A stretch of DNA of 64,000 bases from Marivita sp046592965 (GTDB taxonomy: Bacteria > Pseudomonadota > Alphaproteobacteria > Rhodobacterales > Rhodobacteraceae). The stretch covers positions 1-64,000 of the forward strand of contig NZ_JBISBV010000002.1 of the NCBI RefSeq assembly GCF_046592965.1, in the 5' to 3' direction. Shown piece after piece: positions 26,427-35,937 of the stretch. Both the position numbers and the translations under genes were made by a program. The stretch's first letter is position 1, and each line of letters starts with the position of its first letter. The notes under the pieces were generated by a model that did not search any database, had not been told where the DNA came from, and saw only the letters and a program-made list of their open reading frames with translations.

Positions 26427-28016
26427 CTAACGCGGTCGTAGTTTGACGCCGAATATCTTGATCCCAAGCCCCAGCGCAATAAGACCAAGCACTCCCGATC
26501 CGGCCAATTGAACAAAACTGTCGAGTTTTGACCCATCAGCCAAGGGCGCGCGGACAAGCGAAAGCACGGCAGGTGCCACTGCCGCCCCGATGAGTATTCC
26601 GGCACAGCCGAGGGCCGCTGCAGCCATGATCGGACGCGCCGCCCTCAATGCGCCGCCGCCCGAAAAGACACCGCGACGCCGGAGCACGAATGCCAGAAAT
26701 ACAATCGGCACAGCGGGAGCGAGAACCAGCGCTATGGGAATCCCGGCGAGTCCGAATACGGGTGTCAGGATGGTGAACAATAAGAGCCGCGACCCGAAGT
26801 CGAGCGCCATTCCCGCGCCAACCAATCGCACGATTGGCAAGTCGTCCTGTGCAAGAAGGCGAACCAGCATCATCCGCGTCACCAGCGCTCCGAAAGGTGC
26901 AAGCGCCATCCAACGCATCAGCTCGGTCATGTATTTTACGGTTTCGGCGTCCACCCGACCATGTGCGATAATCAAATCAATGACAGACCCCGCGTTGATG
27001 AAGAAGCCCAGCTGGACCGGGACCAACAACACCATTCCGATCAGCGTGGCCTGACGAAAGCGGCTTCCAAGTTCCTTGGTTTCGCCCATCGCCGCGCGCT
27101 TGGTCAGATCCGCGAAGGCGACAAGCCCAAGCGCCATCGCCAAGGTGTTGCCGCACAGCGCCCCGAGTCTTTGGCTGAAATCGAGCATCGCCACGGCACC
27201 AACGCCTTGACGTGCCGCAACAGCCGTTTCCAGCCAGATATTTGCCAATGCCCCGAAGGTCAGCAGAATTGCCGCCGTGCCTCTCCGTCCCACCGACGCC
27301 GACATCGACTGTGTGCCGGTTGCGCTGGGCCGTTCAGGACCGAGGCGTAGCGCAAGGACCAGCGTGAGCAGCGCGACCGCGAAATAGGTTATCGTGTAGG
27401 CCGCCGAAGCTTGCAGAGCGAGCGCCCCGCTTCCAACCAGAAGTGCAAGCGCGACTGATGCTCGCGGAAGTTGCCGTATGGCCGTCGGGACACCGAACCA
27501 GCCTCTGACGTTGCAGTAAGCCGCAAAGGCCATCGCCGCGACGGTCGCCGGCAGTGACATCGAAAGGATGACAACGACCTTTGACGCCAGCGCGGCGGTG
27601 TCGGGATGAAATGTCGGTGCAAGCGACGCGACGATGTCGGGTGCCGCCAGAGAAATGGCAATCGCCAGGGCCGCTCCAAGCGCCAGAGCGCTTGCTCCAG
27701 CCGATCCCAGGATCCGCACTCCGCTGACACCTGCGGCGGCCCGCGCTGCGATCAACGGAATGAAAACGACCACCATGACCTGGCTAAGGGCTTCGGTCAC
27801 ACTGGTGACCAGGCGGCGGCCCAGAAGAAAAGCATCGGCTTCCGCGCCGATGCCCATTCGCTTTGCAATGAGATGCGATACGAAAACGGCGATGAATATT
27901 CCCAGCGCCTGTCCTGCAAACTGTGCGGTCCCCGCAGAAATCAGGGAGGTTCCACGCGGACCGCTTCGCGCCGCCTCGTCAGCGGATGCCATTTGCTGAC
28001 CAGAGGGGGGCTGCAT
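26427..28016 (-). CDS. MurJ/Wzx-type lipid-linked oligosaccharide flippase
   Basis: The 529-residue protein has about 14 membrane helices and belongs to the MurJ/MviN branch of the MOP exporter superfamily: the N-terminal region contains VSHLIAKRMGIGAEADAFLLGRRL, a family-typical first cytoplasmic loop. In this location it most likely flips the undecaprenyl-linked repeat unit for the exopolysaccharide, and is not the cell's essential MurJ. It is convergent with the sulfotransferase (three bases between the stops) and starts eight bases after the stop of the initiating transferase, so both minus-strand genes are one unit. Confidence 0.8.
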   Translation of the reverse strand: MQPPSGQQMASADEAARSGPRGTSLISAGTAQFAGQALGIFIAVFVSHLIAKRMGIGAEADAFLLGRRLVTSVTEALSQVMVVVFIPLIAARAAAGVSGVRILGSAGASALALGAALAIAISLAAPDIVASLAPTFHPDTAALASKVVVILSMSLPATVAAMAFAAYCNVRGWFGVPTAIRQLPRASVALALLVGSGALALQASAAYTITYFAVALLTLVLALRLGPERPSATGTQSMSASVGRRGTAAILLTFGALANIWLETAVAARQGVGAVAMLDFSQRLGALCGNTLAMALGLVAFADLTKRAAMGETKELGSRFRQATLIGMVLLVPVQLGFFINAGSVIDLIIAHGRVDAETVKYMTELMRWMALAPFGALVTRMMLVRLLAQDDLPIVRLVGAGMALDFGSRLLLFTILTPVFGLAGIPIALVLAPAVPIVFLAFVLRRRGVFSGGGALRAARPIMAAAALGCAGILIGAAVAPAVLSLVRAPLADGSKLDSFVQLAGSGVLGLIALGLGIKIFGVKLRPR

Positions 28017-28024
28017 GTTTTATG

Positions 28025-29035
28025 TTAGCCTTGGACTTGAGCCTCTAGCGGACCCCATTGTTCTGCCTTGTGCTCGGGTTTGCGCAGTTGCGGGGGCACC
28101 ACGACAAGACCCAGGGCATAACGCTCAACGATGAACTGGCCGTATTCGTTCTTTGCAAAGTACGTGAAGACACCGGCTTTTGCCGTCTGCGTCAGTACAA
28201 TCCGCGCCTTGCGCACACCGCCCGATTTCAGACGGATATGCAGCACAGCCGTTTTGTCGCCAGACGCCGCACTCAAGCTGGGCGCAACGACTTCACGCAG
28301 ATTGATCGTATCTGCAATCGAGAGCAATTGGCCGGATTCCGAGGTCAGCCACATCTGACGGTCAGCGGCGGCGACCGTGTTTGTGGCAGACGCCTTGACC
28401 ATACGCTTACCCAGTTTACGCCCCAGTTTGGCAAACATCGACGCAGCGATACGGCCGAGAAGCATAAGTTCGGCGCGGATCGACACTGGCCGGTTCACCA
28501 GGCTGTTGTTCATCCGAGCCCGCAATCTCTTGCTGGCGCCATGACCGAAATAAGCTTGGGTTGGACCAACCAGACCGGGTTTGACGTGAAACCGGACATC
28601 GTAATGTGGAATCCGCTGACGCTCGATCTTCGCGATCTCGGCCCGAACGGGTCGGGGGCCACACAAGTTCATATCGCCCCGGAGGATGTTCACGAGTTGC
28701 GGAAGTTCATCCAGACGCGTTTCGCGCAACATCCCACCAAGCGGCGTTTCGATATTTGTCCCGATCGGAAGGGTGCAGTTTTGCGTCAGTTCGCGCGCAC
28801 GCGCACTGCACAATGTCCGGAACTTGATGATTCTGAATGGTTTCTGATTCTTGCCCAACCGGTCGGCGCTGTAAAAAATTTCGCGGCCTTGAGTGAAAAA
28901 CAGCGCCACTGAAATCATGACAAGAAGCGGCAAGACCATCAACAGCAGCAGCGCCGCGAGAACAAAATTGTAGGTTCTATAAAAGGTCGGATTATTCGGC
29001 TGGAATCCAATATGACTTTTCGACAAAACTCGCAT
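28025..29035 (-). CDS. Initiating sugar-phosphate transferase (polyprenyl-phosphate, WbaP/PssA-type) with extra C-terminal domain
   Basis: The protein of about 336 residues has one hydrophobic anchor (residues about 19-45), then the bacterial sugar transferase domain with SADRLGKNQKPFRIIKFRTL, the catalytic Asp-Glu in RETRLDELPQLVNILRGDMNLCGPRPV and a C-terminal HVKPGLVGPTQ. It transfers a sugar phosphate from a nucleotide sugar to undecaprenyl phosphate, the first step of the pathway. Beyond residue about 205, 130 residues form an apparently beta-rich region not found in the short enzymes; I do not recognise it. The ATG at 29035 is preceded by GTGGGG. The gene is the first of a two-gene minus-strand unit. 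Confidence 0.83.
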   Translation of the reverse strand: MRVLSKSHIGFQPNNPTFYRTYNFVLAALLLLMVLPLLVMISVALFFTQGREIFYSADRLGKNQKPFRIIKFRTLCSARARELTQNCTLPIGTNIETPLGGMLRETRLDELPQLVNILRGDMNLCGPRPVRAEIAKIERQRIPHYDVRFHVKPGLVGPTQAYFGHGASKRLRARMNNSLVNRPVSIRAELMLLGRIAASMFAKLGRKLGKRMVKASATNTVAAADRQMWLTSESGQLLSIADTINLREVVAPSLSAASGDKTAVLHIRLKSGGVRKARIVLTQTAKAGVFTYFAKNEYGQFIVERYALGLVVVPPQLRKPEHKAEQWGPLEAQVQG

Positions 29036-29500
29036 GTAGTTAACCCCACAGCATAAAACACAATACCACGGCAAGATGCCGCCTGTTACACTGCCCGAAT
29101 TCTACCTACGGTTTGGTGCCCGTTGGGCACCGCGGTACGAAAGCCGATCATTGTCGCTTGCTGCGACTTAATTCGCCGGCTTATTCCTACCAGTTTGCCG
29201 CCGCACCTTAACGCCGTGCGATGGCTCATTATCTATGTTCTCCCGACCCTATCGCGACAGCATCTTTCGTGCCGCCGCACTAGAAGTCTTAATATTTGCA
29301 TAATGTTGTTGGAAAAAAAACATAAATTTTACAATTTGTGACCGAAGTTGCAGTTTCTTACGAAGGCGTCAGCAGTCGCACCTATGCGGTTGTTGTGTGT
29401 AAGCGGTTACATCCTGAATCGATGCTTCCGGGCAATCCCTCATTGGTTGAGCAATACGCAGAATCATCCTCTAGCACGAGGCAGACATCTTCAGCCTTGT
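29036..29500. other. Intergenic region between polysaccharide locus and Mrp operon, no gene seen
   Basis: About 460 bp with no convincing reading frame; the small frames on both strands lack family features or ribosome-binding sites. Positions 29280-29340 are AT-rich. It must hold the promoter of the minus-strand initiating-transferase gene, but I see no box with confidence. Confidence 0.5.
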
Positions 29501-29890
29501 TCAGGCGTCTGCCGCGGTCTCGAGGTCGCGGTCCTTTTCGGGCGTGTCCAGAGTGGACCAGGTGTCATCGCGCGGAGGAGACGGGGGAGTGTCGCACGCG
29601 CGGCGATGGATGTGGACCTTGGCGATAAAGTTGGCCGAAATGGGAGCGGTCACGAACAGGAACGCCATGATGAGCGTTTCATGCATCGACGGGTCGCCCA
29701 GCAGAAACGAATGGACGATGGATGCCAGCAGAAGCATCCCGATGCCCACGGTCCCCACTTTCGTCGGAGCATGCAATCGCGTCAGCGGATCGTCGAACTT
29801 CAGCAGGCCGATCACTCCAACGAGGACGAAACCGGACCCGATGAGGAGGAATATGGCGGTGGCATAGATGATGATCAGTTGAGCGGTCAT
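29501..29890 (-). CDS. mnhG: Na+/H+ antiporter Mrp subunit G
   Basis: The 129-residue protein has three hydrophobic helices (residues about 5-28, 40-62 and 70-92) and the family pattern FLLIGSGFVLVGVIGLLKFDDPLTRLHAPTKVGTVG, which is diagnostic of MnhG/PhaG. A charged C-terminal tail of about 30 residues extends beyond the usual end. It is the last gene of the Mrp operon and overlaps mnhF by four bases. Confidence 0.9.
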   Translation of the reverse strand: MTAQLIIIYATAIFLLIGSGFVLVGVIGLLKFDDPLTRLHAPTKVGTVGIGMLLLASIVHSFLLGDPSMHETLIMAFLFVTAPISANFIAKVHIHRRACDTPPSPPRDDTWSTLDTPEKDRDLETAADA

Positions 29891-30174
29891 TCGATGATGT
29901 CCCCCCTCAGGATGAACCGGGCCAGCGCGACAGTCGACACGAATCCGAGCATGGCGATCAGCAGGGCCACTTCGAAATAGATGCGCACGCCCTGGTGGAT
30001 GCCCAACACCACCACCAGACCCAATGCGTTGATGACCATCGTGTCGAGCGCCAGAATGCGATCCCCCGAAGTCGGCCCGAGGATCAGACGCACCATCGAC
30101 AATATCTGCCCGATTGCCAGTGAGACGAAGGCAATGCCGATCGCGATCTCCATCAGCCCTTCTGCGGTCATCAT
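29887..30174 (-). CDS. mnhF: Na+/H+ antiporter Mrp subunit F
   Basis: The 95-residue protein has three helices and the typical RLILGPTSGDRILALDTMVINALGL segment of MnhF/PhaF. Start and stop each overlap a neighbour by four bases (ATGA), indicating translational coupling within the operon. Confidence 0.9.
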   Translation of the reverse strand: MMTAEGLMEIAIGIAFVSLAIGQILSMVRLILGPTSGDRILALDTMVINALGLVVVLGIHQGVRIYFEVALLIAMLGFVSTVALARFILRGDIIE

Positions 30175-30671
30175 GAGAAGATCTCCTTCAGGCGGCGTTC
30201 ATAGCGGCTTTTGATATCGTCGCGCACCGCATCCGGGTCATCGGTATGCAACACATGCACGAGCAGGCTGTGGCCTTCGTCAGAGAGGTCGGCCGACACG
30301 GTGCCTGGTGTCAGTGTGATGGTGCCTGCCAGAACAGTGATTGCCTCGGGCTGGCGCAGCTCCAGAGGCACAACGATCCACGCCGGTTTCAGCTTGGCGT
30401 TCGGGACAGTCAACACGATCCAGGCAACCTGGATGTTGGCGATGATGATGTCCCACAACACTACCGGAATATACATTGCCATCTTGCCGAGCCTGAAGCT
30501 CTTGGGAGTGTCCGGCCACCAGATCGACGTACCCCACGGAATGATGATCCCGAGGATGATGCCGAACACGATCATTCCGGCCGACACGTCGTTTTGCAGA
30601 ATGGTCCACACGATCACCAGAAGCAGCGTCAGATAGGGGTGCGGCATCAGCCAGTGGAAGGCGCGTGACAT
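30171..30671 (-). CDS. mnhE: Na+/H+ antiporter Mrp subunit E
   Basis: The protein of about 166 residues begins MSRAFHWLMPHPYLTLLLVIVWTILQNDVS and has two N-terminal helices, followed by VVLWDIIIANIQVAWIVL and the soluble LAGTITLTPGTVSADL region characteristic of MnhE. The ATG at 30671 is chosen because it lies one base after the mnhD stop and matches the family start; the frame extends upstream without homology. MnhE is a core subunit of the membrane complex. Confidence 0.88.
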   Translation of the reverse strand: MSRAFHWLMPHPYLTLLLVIVWTILQNDVSAGMIVFGIILGIIIPWGTSIWWPDTPKSFRLGKMAMYIPVVLWDIIIANIQVAWIVLTVPNAKLKPAWIVVPLELRQPEAITVLAGTITLTPGTVSADLSDEGHSLLVHVLHTDDPDAVRDDIKSRYERRLKEIFS

Positions 30672-30672
30672 A

Positions 30673-32214
30673 TCAGTGGTCCTCCTGAGGTGTGCTGAGC
30701 TTGCCGGGCGTGTCGACCACGGTCGAGATATAGGGCGTCGGCGCAAACAATTGCGCGGCGATCGAGGTGGTGTAGCGATGGACCTGTCCGGCAAAAACCG
30801 TGTGGGCCACCAATAGCACGATCAGGCCTCCAACCGCGACATACGACAGCGGCGTGGGGTGCGAGATTGGCGGCAGGTCCTCGGTTGGCTCGATGCTGTG
30901 GGCCTTCCAGAACAGGATGCTGCCCGCGCGCGAGAAACCAACGAGGCTGATCAGGCCTGTGCCAAGCACCGTCGCCCATATCCAGACCAGCAGGTCGGTT
31001 CCATAAGATGCATCGAGCACCAGCAGTTTGCCAAGGAACCCCGATAGCGGCGGCAGGCCCACCATCGCGATCGCACCGATAAAGAACAGCCCGGCGGTCA
31101 GTGACGTGCCAAGGATCGGCGGTTGCGGTGTGAGGTCCAGATTGGCCCGTCCGGTGCGGACGAGATCGCAGATCAGGAACAGCACGGCGCCCGCAAGGGT
31201 GGAATGCACGATATAATAAAGCGCGGCAGCAATCGCTTCGGGCGTGAACAGCGCAATCGTCACCATGACCATGCCCATCGACCCGATGATCGAAAACGCG
31301 ATCAGCCGGTCAAGCCGTTTCGCGGCCAGAACTCCGACCATGCCGATGGCCAACGACACCAGCGCGGCGGGCAACAGCCAGATATCGTGAAGCCCTGCGG
31401 TCACCTCAAGATCGGGCGGGAAGATCAAGGTGTAGACGCGGATGATCGCATAGGCACCGACCTTGGTCATGATCGCAAACAACGCGGCAATGGGTGCGGG
31501 CGCTTCGGCATAGCTTGACGGAAGCCAGAAATGCAACGGCACGATGGCGGCCTTGATTGCAAAGACCAAGAGCAACAGAACAGCGGCAACGCGGATACCA
31601 ACGGTTTCCTCCGGCCCGATCATTGCGACACGGTTGGCCAGATCGGCCATGTTGAGTGTGCCGGTTTCGGCATAGATCGAGCCCAGTGCAAACAGGAACA
31701 GGGTGGAGCCGATCAGGTTGAACAGCACATACTGCACACCGGCTCGGAGCCTGTCATTGCCACCTGCGTGGATCATCAACCCGTAAGACGCGATCAGCAG
31801 CACTTCGAAAAAGACGAAAAGGTTGAACAGATCGCCTGTCAGGAACGCGCCCATGAGGCCCATCAGCTGAAACTGGAACAATGCGTGGAAATGCCAGCCC
31901 CGCTTGTCCCAGTCCGAGCCAATCGCGTAAAGCAGCACGAACAGCGCAAGCAGTGCCGTCAGCAGCACCATCATGGTGGACAGCCGGTCGCCGACAAGCA
32001 CAATTCCGAACGGGGCAGCCCAATCGCTCAGTTGGTAGAGGATGATGGTTCCGTCAGAGACCTGCCAGGCCAAACCGCTTGCGATGGCGATCAGCGCCAG
32101 CACTCCGGCAACGGAAAAGGCCCGTTGGATGCCGACATGAAACCGTGCCGCCAGCACGATGAAGGGGGCAAGCAGCGCCGGCAGCACGATCGGAGCGATG
32201 ATCCAGTGGCTCAT
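30673..32214 (-). CDS. mnhD: Na+/H+ antiporter Mrp subunit D
   Basis: The 513-residue protein has about 14 helices and belongs to the MrpD/NuoN-type proton-pumping family: conserved polar residues in the helices include a Lys in IMTKVGAYAIIRVY and the Glu-containing SSYAEAPAPIAALFAIM segment. It should form one of the ion-translocating modules of the antiporter. Its start overlaps the mnhC stop by four bases. Confidence 0.9.
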   Translation of the reverse strand: MSHWIIAPIVLPALLAPFIVLAARFHVGIQRAFSVAGVLALIAIASGLAWQVSDGTIILYQLSDWAAPFGIVLVGDRLSTMMVLLTALLALFVLLYAIGSDWDKRGWHFHALFQFQLMGLMGAFLTGDLFNLFVFFEVLLIASYGLMIHAGGNDRLRAGVQYVLFNLIGSTLFLFALGSIYAETGTLNMADLANRVAMIGPEETVGIRVAAVLLLLVFAIKAAIVPLHFWLPSSYAEAPAPIAALFAIMTKVGAYAIIRVYTLIFPPDLEVTAGLHDIWLLPAALVSLAIGMVGVLAAKRLDRLIAFSIIGSMGMVMVTIALFTPEAIAAALYYIVHSTLAGAVLFLICDLVRTGRANLDLTPQPPILGTSLTAGLFFIGAIAMVGLPPLSGFLGKLLVLDASYGTDLLVWIWATVLGTGLISLVGFSRAGSILFWKAHSIEPTEDLPPISHPTPLSYVAVGGLIVLLVAHTVFAGQVHRYTTSIAAQLFAPTPYISTVVDTPGKLSTPQEDH

Positions 32215-32567
32215 GACAGGCTCTCCGGCTTGTCCATGTCGCCCTCTGGCTGGTCATCGACGTGGTCATCGTCCGAGCCGAGATAGGCGCCCAGAGCGAT
32301 CATCACAACAACCGCCGTCATCCCGAACGAGATCACGATGGCGGTGAGGACCAGGGCCTGCGGAAGTGGATCGGTGTAGTCCGTCACGCCGTCGCGTAAT
32401 ATGGGCGGTGCGCCCACGGTCAGCCGACCGGAGGCGAACAGGAAGACGTTGACCGCATAGGTCAGCAGCGACATGCCGAGGATCACCGGGAACGTGCGTT
32501 GCCGCAGGACAAGATAAAGCCCACCGGCGGTCAGGATGCCGATGGCTGTGGCGAAGAGCATTTCCAC
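32211..32567 (-). CDS. mnhC: Na+/H+ antiporter Mrp subunit C
   Basis: The protein of about 118 residues resembles MnhC/NuoK: three helices with VILGMSLLTYAVNVFLF and DPLPQALVLTAIVISFGMTAVVV. A short acidic C-terminal tail follows. The GTG at 32567 lies one base after the mnhA stop and has AGGAGG nine bases upstream, which suits it better than the ATG two codons later. Confidence 0.88.
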   Translation of the reverse strand: MEMLFATAIGILTAGGLYLVLRQRTFPVILGMSLLTYAVNVFLFASGRLTVGAPPILRDGVTDYTDPLPQALVLTAIVISFGMTAVVVMIALGAYLGSDDDHVDDQPEGDMDKPESLS

Positions 32568-32568
32568 G

Positions 32569-35445
32569 TCACACACCCTCCTTTGTTGCCGGCGCAGACT
32601 CAGGCGGGTCGTCGCGCGACGGGTCGATATCCATCGGGTGTTCGTCCTCATCGACATGGGCCCGCCGCGCCAGCCGCGAGAAGCTTTCGAGTGACAGCAT
32701 CACCGCGCCGACGACGGCAAGGAACACGCCCAGATCGAACAGTGCCGCTGTGGCCAGTTCGAATTTCTGGAACGGCGGGATGCGCACATAGGTAAAGGCC
32801 GAGGTGAGGAACGGCTTGCCCACGAACCACGATCCGATCCCGGTCAGTCCGGCGATCAGAACACCCGCGCCGATGACGCCGTGATAGGGGTATTTGAGCC
32901 GTGAGGACGCCCAATTGAAGCCGCTCGCCATGTACTGCATGACGACCGCGATGGACACGACCAGCCCGGCGATAAAGCCACCGCCCGGATCATTGTGACC
33001 GCGCAGGAAGATGTAAAAGCCGACCATCATGACAACCGGCATGATCACCCGCGTCAGCACCACCATCATCATCGGATGCTTGTCGCCCGCGCGCGGCTGG
33101 TCCGGTTTGCGATTGAGAAGGCGCGCCCGGACAGGTCCGTCCAGCAGGGTCTCGGTCAACGCAAAGATCAGCAGCGCGGCGATGCCGAGCACGATGATTT
33201 CGCCGTAGGTGTCAAATCCACGGAAATCGACAAGGATCACGTTGACCACGTTGGTGCCACCGCCGCCCTTGTAGGAATTGGCCAGATGAAACTGCGAAAT
33301 CGGCGTATCGACCGCATCGCGCAGCAGGTAGTGATAGGCCAATCCAAACGTTGCCAGACCTCCAGCAACGGCCACGCCGGCATCCCGCACACGGCGCAGC
33401 ACGGTGCTCTCGACCGGCGTGTAGTTCGGCAGGAAGTTCAGCGCCAGCAACAGCAGGATGATCGTGACCACCTCGACGGTGAACTGCGTCATCGCCAGAT
33501 CGGGCGCGCTGAAGAACACAAACGCGACCGACACCATCAGGCCGACGATGCCGATCAGGATCAGCGACAGGAAACGGTTGCGGTGGAAAAACACCAATCC
33601 GCCCGTTGCCGCCACCAGCATCAGCCAGCCCGCGATGGGAACCGCGCCTGCCATCTGCGGCGTACGGCTCGGCGCGCCAACCGTACCGGTGACCCATGCG
33701 TGAAAACCGACCAGAAGGATCGCAACCGTGCCGATGGCAGCGTAGCGCGAGAACGCTCCGTTGTGCAGCGGCAGCGTCAGGCTTTGTGCAAGGCGAACCG
33801 ATGCAGCCACGATGGAATCGAAGATCGTCTTCGCTTCGGGCCGCGGAGCCGCATCCCAGAAGCGCAGCGCCGGAGAGAAAATCAGCATCAACACAAGGCC
33901 CCCGACAACTGCGGCCAGCGACATGTAAAGCGCGGGAACCAGCCCGTGCCAGATCTTGAAATGTGCATCGGGCACCGTCAGAACTTCTCCCAGAACCGAC
34001 GCGGTGACGAGTTTGACAAACGGTTCAACCAGATAGGGCGCAATACCGATCGTCACCACCAGAACCACAAGGATCGCCGGCGGCAGCCACATGCCGGCGC
34101 CGGGGTCGTGTGGTTTGGCCGGATAATCTTCGCGCACCGGGCCAAGAAACACATGACCGATCAGGCGGAAGCTGTAGGCCGCCGAGAACAGCGCGCCAAT
34201 CACAGCGAAGACCGGCAACAGCCAAGGCACGCCGAACAGCACCGTGTGATACGCCTCTTCCAGCATCATTTCCTTGGACAGGAAGCCGTTGAGCAGCGGA
34301 ATGCCCGCCATCGACAGGGCCGCCAGCGTGGCGATGACAAAGGTGACCGGCATGAGATAGCGCAAGCCACCCAAGCGGCGGATGTCACGGGTGTGGGTTT
34401 CGTGGTCGATGATCCCGGCCGACATGAAAAGCGCCGCCTTGAACGTCGCGTGGTTGAGGATGTGAAACACCGCCGCCATCGCGCCAAACGCGGTGCCGGT
34501 GCCCAGAAGCATCGTGATCAGCCCCAGATGGCTGACGGTGGAGAACGCCAGAAGCGCCTTGAGGTCGTGCTTGAACAGCGCGATCACCGCGCCCAGAACC
34601 ATCGTCACCAGCCCGGCGGTGGTGACGATCACGAACCATTCCGGCGTGCCTGACAGCACCGGCCACATCCGCGCCATCAGGAAGATGCCGGCCTTCACCA
34701 TCGTGGCCGAGTGCAGATAGGCCGACACAGGCGTCGGCGCGGCCATCGCGTGCGGCAGCCAGAAATGGAACGGGAACTGCGCCGATTTGGTAAAGCAGCC
34801 GAGCAGGATCAGGATCAGCGCCGGCAGATACAGCGGATCGGCCTGAATGAGATCCCGGTTTTGCAGGATCACCGAGAGATCGTAACTGCCGACGATCTGC
34901 CCGAGGATCAGCATTCCCGCGATCATCGCAAGCCCGCCCATGCCGGTGACCGTCAGCGCCATCCGCGCACCTTGGCGACCCTCGGGGAGATGTTTCCAAT
35001 AGCCGATCAGCAGGAAGGACGAGAGCGACGTCAGCTCCCAGAAGACAAGCAAAAGCAGGATGTTATCGCTCAGAACGATGCCCACCATCGCGCCCTGGAA
35101 CAGCAACAGATAGGTGAAGAACTCGCCCATGTTGTCGTCGCGGCTCAGGTAATGGCGGGCATAGGCGATGATCAAAAGACCGATGCCGAGGATCAGCATG
35201 GCAAAGAAAAAGCCCAGCCCGTCGAGCATCAGCGTGAAGTTCAGCCCAAGCAGCGGCATCCATTCGACCTGCGCCAGGACAACCTCGCCCGCCAGAACCG
35301 CCGGAAGATTGGTCAGCAATCCGACAAAGGCGGCGAGCGAAACAGTGAATGTCACGCCCGCGCAAGCGGAACGGCCCGCAGCGTTCATCAAACCCGGCAA
35401 CAACGCGCCGATGAACGGCAAGGCGACGATAAAGAAAAGCGACAC
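32569..35445 (-). CDS. mnhA: Na+/H+ antiporter Mrp subunits A and B, fused
   Basis: The protein of about 958 residues starts with an MrpA module of about 14 helices (NuoL-like, with LPHAMAAPTPVSAYLHSATMVKAGIFLMAR), then an MbhD/E-like middle part. It ends with an MnhB domain (VLTRVIMPVVMMVGFYIFLRGHNDPGGGFIAGLVV), so subunit B is a fusion, as in other alphaproteobacterial Pha/Mrp systems. A charged tail rich in Asp/Glu ends the protein. The start is GTG at 35445 with AGGAGG five bases upstream. The complex exchanges Na+ or K+ for protons and helps with alkaline or salt stress, which fits a marine bacterium. It is the first gene of the operon. Confidence 0.9.
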   Translation of the reverse strand: MSLFFIVALPFIGALLPGLMNAAGRSACAGVTFTVSLAAFVGLLTNLPAVLAGEVVLAQVEWMPLLGLNFTLMLDGLGFFFAMLILGIGLLIIAYARHYLSRDDNMGEFFTYLLLFQGAMVGIVLSDNILLLLVFWELTSLSSFLLIGYWKHLPEGRQGARMALTVTGMGGLAMIAGMLILGQIVGSYDLSVILQNRDLIQADPLYLPALILILLGCFTKSAQFPFHFWLPHAMAAPTPVSAYLHSATMVKAGIFLMARMWPVLSGTPEWFVIVTTAGLVTMVLGAVIALFKHDLKALLAFSTVSHLGLITMLLGTGTAFGAMAAVFHILNHATFKAALFMSAGIIDHETHTRDIRRLGGLRYLMPVTFVIATLAALSMAGIPLLNGFLSKEMMLEEAYHTVLFGVPWLLPVFAVIGALFSAAYSFRLIGHVFLGPVREDYPAKPHDPGAGMWLPPAILVVLVVTIGIAPYLVEPFVKLVTASVLGEVLTVPDAHFKIWHGLVPALYMSLAAVVGGLVLMLIFSPALRFWDAAPRPEAKTIFDSIVAASVRLAQSLTLPLHNGAFSRYAAIGTVAILLVGFHAWVTGTVGAPSRTPQMAGAVPIAGWLMLVAATGGLVFFHRNRFLSLILIGIVGLMVSVAFVFFSAPDLAMTQFTVEVVTIILLLLALNFLPNYTPVESTVLRRVRDAGVAVAGGLATFGLAYHYLLRDAVDTPISQFHLANSYKGGGGTNVVNVILVDFRGFDTYGEIIVLGIAALLIFALTETLLDGPVRARLLNRKPDQPRAGDKHPMMMVVLTRVIMPVVMMVGFYIFLRGHNDPGGGFIAGLVVSIAVVMQYMASGFNWASSRLKYPYHGVIGAGVLIAGLTGIGSWFVGKPFLTSAFTYVRIPPFQKFELATAALFDLGVFLAVVGAVMLSLESFSRLARRAHVDEDEHPMDIDPSRDDPPESAPATKEGV

Positions 35446-35937
35446 GCGACCTCCTGATCCGACCGGGTTTTGGCCCGCACAAACCTGCACTGCAAGCGCA
35501 AAACCTCAAGCGTAATCGACGTATTTTCTCGAGAAATCCACGTTTTAGGGTTTTCGAACGATGCGGCCCAAGGCGACAGCCGCCATCGGGGCTTGGCGGC
35601 CCATCCGAAGGACCATCGTGCGTTGCGTGAAAAAACAACGCCTTATGCGACGTGTTCGCTGTGGCCGTTTACGCTCAAGCCCATCTGCGCACCGCTCACC
35701 AGCGCAGACATGTTGCGACAGGTCTTCAGCGCGGGGCGGGAAGCCGGTTACGCTCTTGTCATGGTCCCTGGTCGGTATCCGCGTTGTGACGTATTCGGGC
35801 AAAGACCGCGAATCGTGGCAATCTGTCGTCGTTTCAGGGCTTTCTTGCCGCGCGCGGCCCCGATACCGTGCCGTCATGACAACAAGCCTGACCCCAAACT
35901 CCCGAAGGATCACAACGCTCGCAAGGCGGTTGCACGG
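35446..35937. other. Intergenic region upstream of the Mla-type operon, no gene seen
   Basis: No family-like protein is encoded in the open frames here. One frame ending at 35941 would give a short peptide starting MTTSLTPNSRR at 35876 whose stop overlaps the GTG start of the next gene, so a coupled leader peptide is possible but unproven. The region should hold divergent promoters for the Mrp and Mla operons. Confidence 0.45.

Noticed and set aside
32995..34653. Plus-strand frame of 552 codons opposite mnhA
   Set aside because: Antisense to a well-matched Mrp subunit; extremely Gln/His/Arg-rich, typical of a shadow of membrane-protein codons.
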